Assembly: GCF_902506575.1 (NCBI RefSeq)
Contig: NZ_LR732544.1
Location: 2,071,703-2,115,311, forward strand
DNA: 43,609 bases
From: Streptomyces mexicanus
GTDB taxonomy: Bacteria; Actinomycetota; Actinomycetes; Streptomycetales; Streptomycetaceae
Direction of reading: 5' to 3'
Of this stretch, positions 15,318 to 23,743 are shown in pieces. The notes under the pieces were generated by a model. That model did no database searches. It saw only the letters and a program-made list of their open reading frames with translations, and had not been told where the DNA came from. Each line of letters opens with the position of its first letter. The stretch's first letter is position 1. The position numbers were made by a program, and so were the translations under genes.

Positions 15318-16808
15318 TCAGCTCTGGCCGCCGGCCAGCTTCTCGCGCAGGGCGGCCAGGGCCTCGTCGGAGGCCAGGGCGCCGGAGCTGTCGCCACCCT
15401 CGGAGGAGTACGAACCGCCGGACGCGGCCGGAGCGGCGGCTTCGCCACCCTCGGCGGCGGCAGCGGCGTCCGCCTCGCGGGACTTGATGACCTGCGCCTG
15501 GTGCGCCTCGAAGCGGGCCTGGGCCTCGGCGTACTGCCGCTCCCACTCCTCGCGCTGCTTCTCGTAGCCCGGCAGCCAGTCGTTGGTCTCCGGGTCGAAG
15601 CCCTCGGGGTAGATGTAGTTGCCCTGGTCGTCGTAGGACGCGGCCATGCCGTACAGAGTCGGGTCGAACTCGACCGCCGTCGGGTCGGCACCGAAGGACT
15701 CGTTGGCCTGCTTCAGCGAGAGGCTGATGCGACGGCGCTCGAGGTCGATGTCGATGACCTTGACGAAGATCTCGTCGTTGACCTGGACGACCTGCTCCGG
15801 GATCTCCACGTGGCGCTCGGCCAGCTCGGAGATGTGGACCAGACCCTCGATGCCCTCGTCCACGCGGACGAACGCACCGAACGGAACCAGCTTCGTGACC
15901 TTGCCGGGCACGACCTGGCCGATCTGGTGGGTGCGGGCGAACTGCTGCCACGGGTCTTCCTGGGTCGCCTTCAGCGACAGGGAGACACGCTCGCGGTCCA
16001 TGTCGACGTCGAGGACCTCGACGGTGACCTCCTGGCCCACCTCGACGACCTCGGACGGGTGGTCGATGTGCTTCCAGGACAGCTCGGAGACGTGGACCAG
16101 ACCGTCGACGCCACCCAGGTCCACGAAGGCACCGAAGTTGACGATCGAGGAGACCACGCCGGAGCGGACCTGACCCTTCTGCAGGGTCGTGAGGAACGTC
16201 TGGCGGACCTCGGACTGGGTCTGCTCCAGCCAGGCACGGCGGGAGAGGACCACGTTGTTGCGGTTCTTGTCCAGCTCGATGATCTTCGCCTCGAGCTCCT
16301 TGCCGACGTACGGCTGGAGGTCGCGGACGCGGCGCATCTCGACCAGGGAGGCCGGGAGGAAGCCGCGCAGGCCGATGTCGAGGATGAGACCACCCTTGAC
16401 GACCTCGATGACGGTACCGGTGACGATGCCGTCCTCTTCCTTGATCTTCTCGATGGTGCCCCAGGCACGCTCGTACTGGGCGCGCTTCTTCGAGAGGATC
16501 AGGCGGCCTTCCTTGTCCTCCTTCTGGAGGACCAGGGCCTCGATCTCGTCGCCGACGGCGACAACCTCGTTCGGGTCGACGTCGTGCTTGATCGAGAGCT
16601 CGCGGCTCGGGATGACACCTTCGGTCTTGTACCCGATGTCGAGCAGGACCTCGTCCCGGTCGACCTTCACGATGACGCCGTCGACGATGTCGCCGTCGTT
16701 GAAGTACTTGATCGTCTCGTCGATCGCTGCGAGGAAAGCTTCCTCGTTACCGATGTCGTTGACCGCTACCTGCGGGGTGGTGGCGGTGGTCTCGGTGCTG
16801 CTCGTCAT
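15318..16808 (-). CDS. rpsA: 30S ribosomal protein S1
   Basis: Binds mRNA leaders on the 30S subunit and promotes translation initiation. The 496-aa protein has four S1 (OB-fold) domains at roughly residues 36-105, 122-187, 208-276 and 293-362, instead of the six of enterobacteria, as usual in actinobacteria. Repeated markers are ILDIGLRGFLPASLVEM, FGAFVDLGGVDGLVHVSELS and FGAFVRVDEGIEGLVHISEL. The C-terminal ~130 residues are acidic, Ala/Gly/Ser-rich and probably disordered. It begins at ATG 16808. A near-consensus promoter about 200 bp upstream and a perfect terminator downstream make it a single-gene transcript with a long leader. Confidence 0.97.
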   Translation of the reverse strand: MTSSTETTATTPQVAVNDIGNEEAFLAAIDETIKYFNDGDIVDGVIVKVDRDEVLLDIGYKTEGVIPSRELSIKHDVDPNEVVAVGDEIEALVLQKEDKEGRLILSKKRAQYERAWGTIEKIKEEDGIVTGTVIEVVKGGLILDIGLRGFLPASLVEMRRVRDLQPYVGKELEAKIIELDKNRNNVVLSRRAWLEQTQSEVRQTFLTTLQKGQVRSGVVSSIVNFGAFVDLGGVDGLVHVSELSWKHIDHPSEVVEVGQEVTVEVLDVDMDRERVSLSLKATQEDPWQQFARTHQIGQVVPGKVTKLVPFGAFVRVDEGIEGLVHISELAERHVEIPEQVVQVNDEIFVKVIDIDLERRRISLSLKQANESFGADPTAVEFDPTLYGMAASYDDQGNYIYPEGFDPETNDWLPGYEKQREEWERQYAEAQARFEAHQAQVIKSREADAAAAAEGGEAAAPAASGGSYSSEGGDSSGALASDEALAALREKLAGGQS

Positions 16809-17200
16809 GTGGGAAAGGGCTCCGGTACGGACATTGAAGTCGTAGGTACTGCTTACGCCGGAGCCCGTTTCGCTCTGCAGAAGCCGGACAGCCAAGGAAG
16901 CGCCACACGAAACAGCTGGTGGCGCCTCGACAACCGAGGGGACATACAACAGATGCGAGCGCAGCCTGCTACGTCCGAGGTGCGCAGGCCCGCAGCGCAA
17001 CTTGTAGCATACGGGGGCAGCCGGACATGGTCAATGCGCGAAGCCGCCCACCCGGGACAGATCGCCGCATAACCGGCAATGACCTGCCGTTCACCGGTCG
17101 CCCGAGGCCGGGCCGACACCGCACGTCCCCCCGACGGCGCACCGCCCGGCAGGCTGGACGGAAGAGTACGACGAGGGAGCGGATCATCCAAGAGCGGGAA
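16809..17200. other. Divergent gene-free region between rpsA and a methyltransferase
   Basis: About 390 bp without a convincing gene. The left part is the rpsA leader (~190 nt). The housekeeping promoter is at 17006-17034. The right part, 17035-17200, is open in the methyltransferase frame but reads as Arg/Pro-rich, unconserved sequence. I see no clear promoter for the methyltransferase. Confidence 0.6.
17006..17034 (-). promoter_or_regulatory. Housekeeping (HrdB-type) promoter of rpsA
   Basis: On the minus strand, TTGACC (17034-17029) and TATGCT (17011-17006) are separated by exactly 17 nt, a near-perfect sigma-70 promoter in a GC-rich setting. Transcription would begin near 16999 and give a leader of about 190 nt, long enough for autoregulation by S1. 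Confidence 0.85.
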
Positions 17201-18007
17201 GTGAGCGAGCGGCCGCCCGAGCCGGAGGCCACGCGCCGTGCGGCCGGTGTCACGGAGAGCGCCCGGGCCAACCGGGGCTGGTGGGACCGCAACGCCGACG
17301 AGTACCAGGTCGAGCACGGCACGTTCCTGGGCGACGACCGCTTCGTGTGGTGCCCCGAGGGCCTGGACGAGGTGGAGGCCGAGCTGCTCGGCCCGGCCGA
17401 GGAGCTGAAGGGCAAGGACGTCCTGGAGATCGGCGCCGGCGCCGCCCAGTGCTCGCGCTGGCTGGCCGCGCAGGGGGCGCGCCCGGTGGCCCTGGACCTC
17501 TCGCACCGCCAGCTGCAGCACGCGCTGCGCATCGGCGGATCGTTCCCCCTGGTGTGCGCCGACGCCGCGGTGCTGCCCTTCGCGGACGGCTCCTTCGACC
17601 TGGCCTGCTCGGCCTACGGCGCGCTGCCGTTCGTCGCCGACCCGCGGCTGGTGCTGCGGGAGGTGCGCCGGGTGCTGCGGCCGGGCGGGCGGTTCGTGTT
17701 CTCGGTGACGCACCCGATCCGGTGGGCCTTCCCCGACGAGCCCGGCCCGGAGGGGCTGAGCGTGTCCGCCTCCTACTTCGACCGCACGCCGTACGTGGAG
17801 CAGGACGAGGAGGGCCGCGCCGTCTACGTCGAGCACCACCGCACGCTGGGGGACCGGGTCCGGGACGTGGTGACGTCGGGGTTCCGCCTGGTGGACCTCG
17901 TGGAGCCGGAGTGGCCCGACTGGAACACCTCCGAGTGGGGCGGCTGGTCCCCGCTGCGCGGCCACCTGATCCCCGGCACGGCGATCTTCGTCTGCGTACG
18001 GGACTGA
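17201..18007 (+). CDS. Class I SAM-dependent methyltransferase (UbiE-like)
   Basis: A 268-aa methyltransferase. Motif I is VLEIGAGAAQCSRWLAAQG; then VALDLSHRQLQHA; then CADAAVLPFADGSFDLACSA; then the post-motif REVRRVLRPGGRFVFSVTHP. The C-terminal Trp-rich segment EPEWPDWNTSEWGGWSPLRG is characteristic of an actinobacterial subgroup of unknown substrate. GTG 17201 is preferred because the upstream extension to 16919 is Arg-rich and overlaps the rpsA promoter. The gene is divergent from rpsA. Confidence 0.88.
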   Translation: MSERPPEPEATRRAAGVTESARANRGWWDRNADEYQVEHGTFLGDDRFVWCPEGLDEVEAELLGPAEELKGKDVLEIGAGAAQCSRWLAAQGARPVALDLSHRQLQHALRIGGSFPLVCADAAVLPFADGSFDLACSAYGALPFVADPRLVLREVRRVLRPGGRFVFSVTHPIRWAFPDEPGPEGLSVSASYFDRTPYVEQDEEGRAVYVEHHRTLGDRVRDVVTSGFRLVDLVEPEWPDWNTSEWGGWSPLRGHLIPGTAIFVCVRD

Positions 18008-18029
18008 GGCCCGCCCGAGTACCACCCGC

Positions 18030-18065
18030 CGAACGGGTCCCCACGCGCGCGTGGGGACCCGTTCG
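18030..18065 (+). terminator. Perfect 36-bp palindrome, probable terminator
   Basis: Two 18-bp arms (core CGAACGGGTCCCCACGCG) meet without a spacer, 22 bp after the methyltransferase stop. Immediately after it a second, slightly diverged copy of the right arm and its tail (GCGTGGGG then CCGTTCGTC then TACCTG) lies at about 18075-18100, i.e. a partial direct duplication. Confidence 0.8.
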
Positions 18066-18122
18066 TCATACCTGCGTGGGGGTCCGTTCGTCGTACCTGG
18101 GAGGGACAGGACACTGGAGGGC

Positions 18123-20823
18123 GTGATCCGTGACGACGCCCTGGACGCGCTGCCGGTGCGCGGCGCCCTGCCCGACCTGAACGACGCCCTGGACGGCCAC
18201 GGGACCGCCGTGCTGGTGGCGCCGCCCGGCACCGGCAAGACGACCCTGGTGCCGCTCGCCCTGGCCGGCCTGCTGCGGGAGGGACCGGCACGGCGGGTGG
18301 TGGTGGCCGAGCCGCGGCGGATCGCGGCCCGGGCGGCCGCCCGGCGGATGGCGTGGCTGCTGGGCGAGGAGGTCGGCGCGAGCGTCGGCTACAGCGTCCG
18401 CGGGGAGCGGGTGGTCGGGCGGCACGCGCGCGTGGAGGTCGTCACCACCGGGGTGCTGCTGCAGCGCCTGCAGCGCGACCAAGAGCTGGCGGGCGTGGAC
18501 GTGGTGGTGCTCGACGAGTGCCACGAGCGGCACCTGGACGCGGACACGGCGGCGGCGTTCCTGTGGGACGTACGGCAGACGCTGCGGCCGGAGCTGCGGC
18601 TGGTCGCCGCGTCGGCGACCACGGACGCGCAGGGCTGGGCGCGGCTGCTCGGCGACGCCCCGGTGGTCGAGGCGCACGGGGTGTCGTACCCGGTGGACGT
18701 GGTGTGGGCGCCGCCCACGCGCCCGGTCCGCCCGCCGCACGGGATGCGGGTGGATCCCGCGCTGCTGGCGCACGTGGCGTCGGTGGTGCGCCGGGCGCTC
18801 GCCGAGCGGACGGGGGACGTGCTGTGCTTCCTGCCGGGCGTGGGCGAGATCGGGCGGGTCGCGGCGCGGCTGGGGGACCTCGGTGACGTGGAGGTGCTCC
18901 AGGGGCACGGGCGGGCTCCGGCGGCCGTGCAGGACGCCGTGCTGGCGCCCGGGCGGCGCCGCCGGGTGGTGCTCGCCACCTCCGTGGCCGAGTCGTCGCT
19001 GACCGTGCCCGGGGTGCGGGTGGTGGTGGACTCCGGGCTGGCGCGCGAGCCGCGGGTGGACCACGCCCGCGGGCTGAGCGCGCTGACGACGGTACGGGCG
19101 TCGCAGGCCTCCGCGCGGCAGCGGGCGGGGCGCGCCGGACGGGAGGCGCCGGGCGTGGTGTACCGGTGCTGGGCGCAGGCCGAGGACGGCCGGCTGCCGC
19201 GGTTCCCGGCGCCGGAGATCAAGGTGGCCGACCTGACCGCGTTCGCGCTGCAGGCGGCCTGCTGGGGCGACCCGGACGCCTCCGGGCTGGCCCTGCTGGA
19301 TCCGCCGCCGGGCGGCGCGATGGCGGCGGCGCGGGAGGTCCTGACCGCCGTGGGCGCGGTGGACGCCGCCGGGCGGGCCACCGAGCGCGGCGTGCGGATG
19401 GCCCGTCTGGGCGTGCACCCACGGCTGGGCCGGGCGCTCCTCGACGCCTCGGAGGTGCTGGGCGGGCCGGATGGGGTGGCCGAGGTCGTCGCCCTGCTCA
19501 GCGAGGAGGTCCCGCGGGAGTACGGCGACGACCTCGCCGCGGCCCTGCGCGGTGTCCGCCGTGCCGGGACCGGCGGGGGGGGGCGGGCCGGGGGCCCGGG
19601 CCGGTGCTTCTCCCCCCCCCCAGCCTGCGGCGGCCGCCTCCCGCCGGTTCTCCAGGCGTGGCGCCTCATCGCATGGGCGTGGTGGGGACGCGTATGCCGC
19701 GCGGTGGCGGGCGGAGGTGCGGCGGTTGCGGGCCGCCGTGTCGGCCGGTGCCGGACCGCGGGGCGGTCGGGACGCGCACCGGCAGGGGGAAGGCGCCGGC
19801 GCTCCGGGCAGGCCGGCCCCCCGGCGGGGCGCCGGCGCGGCGGTCGGCGACGACCGGCTCGTCGGACTCGTCACCGCCCTGGCCTTCCCCGAGCGGGTGG
19901 CCCGGCTCGACGGCGGGTCGTACCTGATGGTGTCCGGGACGCGCGCCGAGCCGGCCGAGGACTCGGCGCTGCGCGGGTCCCCCTGGATCGCCGTCGCGGT
20001 GGCCGACCGGCCGCTGGGCACGGGGCACGCGCGCGGGCGGCTCGCCGCGGCCGTCGACGAGGACATCGCCCGGCTCGCGGCCGGGGCCCTGCACGAGGAG
20101 CGGGACGAGGGGCGCTGGGCCGACGGCGGCGTCGTGGCCCGGCGGGTCGAACGGCTCGGCGCGGGGGGGCTGGCGGGGCGTCCGCCGGCCGCACCCGAGC
20201 CCGATCGCGTCCGCGAGGCGCTGCTGGACGGGCTGCGGCAGGAGGGGTTCGGGCTGCTGCGGTGGACGGCGGATGCCGTGGCGCTGCGGCAGCGGCTGGC
20301 CTTTTTGCACCTGCATCTCGGGGAGCCCTGGCCCGATGTGCGCGACGAGGCGCTGCACGCCCGTGTGGCTCAGTGGCTGGAACCGGAGCTGAGCCGGGCC
20401 CGGCGGCGCGCGGACCTGGCCCGGATCGACGCCGGGCAGGCGCTGGCGCGGCTGCTGCCCTGGGCCTCGGGCGAGGCCCGTCGGCTGGACGAGCTGGCCC
20501 CGGAGCGGATCACCGTGCCCAGCGGGTCCAGGATCCGCCTGGACTACACCGATCCCGAGCGGCCGGTGCTCGCCGTGAAGCTGCAGGAGATGTTCGGCCT
20601 GCAGGACTCGCCCGTCGTCGCCGGGGTGCCCGTGCTGGTGCACCTGCTCTCCCCCGCCGGGCGGCCCGCCGCCGTCACCGCCGACCTCGCCTCCTTCTGG
20701 CGGGACGGCTACCGGGCCGTACGGGCCGAGCTGCGCGGGCGGTATCCCAAGCACCCGTGGCCCGAGGACCCGGCGGCCGCGGAACCGACCCGGCACACCA
20801 ACGCCCGGCTCAGGCGCGGTTGA
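18123..20823 (+). pseudogene. hrpB: ATP-dependent helicase HrpB, interrupted by a +1 frameshift
   Basis: A DEAH-type superfamily 2 RNA helicase-like protein. From GTG 18123, frame one gives Walker A APPGTGKTT (~33-41), Walker B DECH (131-134), SATT and the helicase C motif QRAGRAGREAPGVVYR. That frame runs on to about 19570. The C-terminal half, from DDRLVGLVTALAFPERVARL through MFGLQDSPVVAGVPVLVHLLS to the stop at 20823, is intact but one base out of frame. Total length is 2701 nt, one more than a multiple of three. The switch lies in 19570-19690, a stretch with long G and C homopolymers and ~115 bp not expected in HrpB. A base-calling or assembly error is more likely than a real mutation, because both halves are otherwise conserved. 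Confidence 0.85.
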
Positions 20824-20841
20824 CCGGCGCCGAGGCGCCGT

Positions 20842-20870
20842 CCGCCGCCGGACGCACGGCCCGGCGGCGG
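20842..20870. terminator. Hairpin between convergent hrpB and transglycosylase genes
   Basis: Arms CCGCCGCCGG (20842-20851) and CCGGCGGCGG (20861-20870) with a 9-nt loop, located in the 130-bp convergent gap. It could serve both directions. Confidence 0.6.
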
Positions 20871-20953
20871 GCGGCCGACGACCGCGGGCCTCCTCGCGCC
20901 CCGGCGGCGGCCTGCTGCCGCTCGGCCGCCGCCGGCTACGAGGACGACGACTC

Positions 20954-22777
20954 TCAGGCGCTGGGCGAGGCGTCGGCGGAGGTGCTGGGCGAGGGCTCCG
21001 CGGAGCTGCCGGGCGAGGGCTCGGCCGAGGTGTCGGCGGGGGCCACCTTCAGTTCCACGGTCAGCGTCGCGCCGCCGGTGGTGGTGATGCGCAGCAGGAA
21101 GGTGCCGGTGGTGTCGTCCGCGTACAGCTTCGGCAGCGTCAGCAGGCCCTTGTCGTCGGTGCGCAGGTCCTTCAGGGTGCGCACGGGCTTGCCGTCGGCG
21201 TCCTTGAAGTAGGGGCCCTTGTCGTTCTCGGCGGGGTCGTCGGCCGAGGTGACGAGTGTGGCGGTGGGCGCCCCGCCGTCCGCGGCGGCGCCCTCGTAGG
21301 TCGCCCTGACCTCGACCCGGTCGGCGAACGCGCCGCCGGGGGTGCAGGTCAGCGGGGTGTCGCTGGTGCGGGTCAGGGTGTCGGCGGCGCGCTCGGTGAC
21401 GGTGGCCCGGTACTCCAGGCCGGAGACCGTGCGACCGACGACGAGGGCGCGGACGGTGAAGCCGCCGGTCTGCTCGCCCGCCCGCAGCGCCGGTGCGACG
21501 GCCACACCGGTGGCGTCGGTGAGGACGGTGGCGACCTTCTCGCCGCCGGCGAAGGTCGTGTCGGTGTCGCCGATGATCGTGAACCGGATCCGGACCTTGG
21601 CGACGGCCGCGCCGGCCTCGGTCTCGGCCCGGGTGTGGATCCGCTGAGCGAAGGTGTCGCCGGCCATGGCGGTGAGCTTGCCGGTGTGCGCGTCCGCGAG
21701 GTGGTCCACGCGGTCCGTGGGAGTGGGCGGCATGGTGGGCTGTGACGCCGAGCGCGACGGTGTGGGGGACGGCGTCCGGCTCGGGCCGCCGCCGCCGTTG
21801 CCGGTGCCGGGGGTCGTTCCCGAGTCGCTCGGCCTGCCGCTGCCGCCGCCACTGCCGTCGCCGTCCTTGCCGCTGTGCCCGGGCCGGGGGCTCGCCCCCG
21901 GCGTGGACGCGGCCGGGGACGACGAGGCCCGGTGGGTGCGGGTGGTGTCGTCGCTGCGGCCGGAGGGCAGCGTGCCGGTGCCGTCCGGGATCGTGTGGGT
22001 GCCCCTGCGGTAGTACTCCAGCCAGGAGCGGACGGTGTTGAGGTAGTCCCGGGAGTTGTTGTAGCTGAGGATCGCCTTGTCGAGGTCGGCGGCGTTCGAC
22101 AGGTCCCAGCCGTTGCGGCACAGGTAGTGGCCCGCGGCGAGCGCCGCGTCGTAGACGTTGTTGGGGTCCTTCTTGCCGTCACCGTTGCCGTCGCGGCCCG
22201 CCCATGCCCAGGTGGAGGGGATGAACTGCATGGGGCCGATCGCGCGGTCGTAGGTGGCGTCGCCGTCGTAGGCGCCGTGGTCGGTGTCGCTGATGTGGGC
22301 GAAGCCGCTGCCGTTGAGGACCGGGCCGAGGATCGGGGTGAGCGTGGTGCCCTCGGCGTTGACGCGCCCGCCCCGTGCCTGACCGGACTCCACCTTGCCG
22401 ATGGCGGCGAGGAGTTCCCAGGGCAGGTTGCAACCGGGCTTGTCGGCGCGGAGTTCGGCCGCGGCCTTCTTGTAGGCGTCGAGCACGGTAGCGGGTATGC
22501 CCGCCTCGGCCGGGGTCTGCGGGGTCGAGGGGCCCGCGGTGGCGCTGGGCGCCGGGCTCGGGGAGTTCAGTGGCGGCAGGTCCGTGTAGTACGGCGAGTT
22601 GCCGGTGGCGGCGCCGTCGTCGTCGGGGGCGGGCGTCGCTCCGGCGGCGGTCGGTCTGTCCTGGCCGTCGACCGTGTTCCCGGGAGCCTGGGAAGCGGTG
22701 AGAGCCGCGACCGCCGCTGCGGCCACGGCCGTGGTGGCCGCCCCCTTGTACAGCCTCCTGCCGAAATACGCCGCCAT
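20954..22777 (-). CDS. Secreted lytic transglycosylase with Ig-like C-terminal region
   Basis: Cleaves the peptidoglycan glycan backbone. The 607-aa precursor has an N-terminal signal or anchor (KGAATTAVAAAAVAALTAS) and an Ala/Pro-rich linker. A MltB/SLT_2-type catalytic domain spans about residues 90-265. The catalytic Glu130 sits in AAIGKVESGQ, followed by AIGPMQFIPSTW (~179-190). A calcium-loop-like DGNGDGKKDP (~196-205) precedes a GHYLCRNGWDL segment. A Ser/Pro/Gly-rich spacer (~265-355) leads to ~250 residues of beta-rich repeats, probably wall-binding Ig-like modules. Gene start ATG 22777 follows GGGAGGGG. Such hydrolases are used in growth, germination or sporulation. Confidence 0.88.
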   Translation of the reverse strand: MAAYFGRRLYKGAATTAVAAAAVAALTASQAPGNTVDGQDRPTAAGATPAPDDDGAATGNSPYYTDLPPLNSPSPAPSATAGPSTPQTPAEAGIPATVLDAYKKAAAELRADKPGCNLPWELLAAIGKVESGQARGGRVNAEGTTLTPILGPVLNGSGFAHISDTDHGAYDGDATYDRAIGPMQFIPSTWAWAGRDGNGDGKKDPNNVYDAALAAGHYLCRNGWDLSNAADLDKAILSYNNSRDYLNTVRSWLEYYRRGTHTIPDGTGTLPSGRSDDTTRTHRASSSPAASTPGASPRPGHSGKDGDGSGGGSGRPSDSGTTPGTGNGGGGPSRTPSPTPSRSASQPTMPPTPTDRVDHLADAHTGKLTAMAGDTFAQRIHTRAETEAGAAVAKVRIRFTIIGDTDTTFAGGEKVATVLTDATGVAVAPALRAGEQTGGFTVRALVVGRTVSGLEYRATVTERAADTLTRTSDTPLTCTPGGAFADRVEVRATYEGAAADGGAPTATLVTSADDPAENDKGPYFKDADGKPVRTLKDLRTDDKGLLTLPKLYADDTTGTFLLRITTTGGATLTVELKVAPADTSAEPSPGSSAEPSPSTSADASPSA

Positions 22778-23173
22778 GGAGTGAACCCCTCCCGTGGACG
22801 TCCGAGCGTCCTTCTGTGCTGCCTGTTCGCCCTGTTGTGACGGTTGACCCGCGGTACTGGTTGCCCTCGTGGGGGCTTTCGGATGTACGCCGCACGTGAC
22901 CCTACGACAACTTCCTTGCCGCGGGGAGTCGTTCGTGCCCGGATTTCACCGATTGGCCGCTTGTTGCCGGTCGCGGCACCGCACTTTCTGCTGCTCGGAC
23001 AGGGTGTGGCGGCACCCAGGGGACGATGATTTACGCGCTCATGACAATAAATTGGGCTCGTGACCATCCCCGGGCCCCTCCCGCCGGCCGCCCTCGGCCG
23101 GCTCGCAGCCGTCGGACGGAATCCGACCGCCCCCCGACTCCGGCCGACCTCGACCGACTCCGGCCGGCTCGGG
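22778..23173. other. Gene-free leader/intergenic region upstream of the transglycosylase
   Basis: About 400 bp. 22778-22900 is the presumed leader of the transglycosylase. I checked it for the c-di-AMP (ydaO) riboswitch often found before Streptomyces wall hydrolases but could not fit its conserved boxes. An unusually AT-rich patch at about 23028-23055 (TTACGCGCTCATGACAATAA) could be promoter DNA. No convincing ORF is present. Confidence 0.5.
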
Positions 23174-23662
23174 CTACCGGTCCCGGCGCCGCGGACGGTT
23201 CTGCTCGTCCCGGCGGGAGTGCCGGTCCTGGCGCGTGCCGTGTTCCTGGTGCGGCGCGGATGTGTCCTGGGGTGGCCGGCCCGCGGAGGCCGGCCGCTCC
23301 CGCCGGTCCGTGCGCGGTTCGTGCCCGGGCCGGCCGCTCGGGCCCTTGGCGGGGCGGGCCGGGGCCGCGACGAAGACGGTGACGGTGTGCGTCGGGGCCG
23401 GTCGCGGCAGCCGCGCGAGGGCGAGCGCCACATAGCCCCGGGCCAGGTCGGTCCACAGGCGCCAGGGACGCTGTTCGCCGGGGGTGAGGCGGCGGCTCAG
23501 GCCGGTCGCCGCACGGCGCAGGACGGCCGCGAGGTCGGTGGGGATGCGGGCGGTGCTTGCGTCGGCCGCGAGGGCCGGAACCGGCGAGGGCGATGCGGCA
23601 GGGGCCGCATCGACGGCTGCCCGGAACACCGCCGGCCGGTGGTTGAGCATGCGTATACCCAT
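23174..23662 (-). CDS. Conserved hypothetical protein downstream of polA
   Basis: A 162-aa protein. The first ~100 residues form a possible folded part (LAAVLRRAATGLSRRLTPGE then RPWRLWTDLARGYVALALAR). The last ~60 are an Arg/Pro/Gln-rich, highly charged, probably disordered tail (EHGTRQDRHSRRDEQNRPRR). No named domain or signal is recognised. An RNA- or protein-binding role would fit the charge but is only a guess. It is on the same strand as polA, separated by a hairpin. Confidence 0.65.
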   Translation of the reverse strand: MGIRMLNHRPAVFRAAVDAAPAASPSPVPALAADASTARIPTDLAAVLRRAATGLSRRLTPGEQRPWRLWTDLARGYVALALARLPRPAPTHTVTVFVAAPARPAKGPSGRPGHEPRTDRRERPASAGRPPQDTSAPHQEHGTRQDRHSRRDEQNRPRRRDR

Positions 23663-23701
23663 GCCCGCATCCTGGCGGGCGCGGGTGGCGGGTGCGCCTT
23701 C

Positions 23702-23730
23702 GCGGGGGCCACGGGAGTGACGGCCCCCGC
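23702..23730 (-). terminator. Hairpin after polA
   Basis: Nine-bp arms GCGGGGGCC (23702-23710) and GGCCCCCGC (23722-23730) with an 11-nt loop begin 13 bp beyond the polA stop on the minus strand. There is no U-tract. Confidence 0.65.
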
Positions 23731-23743
23731 CCGGCGACGGACT

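Noticed and set aside
18123..20823. Programmed frameshift in hrpB
   Set aside because: No slippery heptamer with a downstream structure is convincing, the family does not use recoding, and the site has homopolymers plus extra sequence typical of assembly error.
22778..23030. c-di-AMP (ydaO/yuaA) riboswitch before the lytic transglycosylase
   Set aside because: Expected from some Streptomyces wall-hydrolase genes, but I could not fit the conserved boxes on the minus strand. A covariance-model search would decide.
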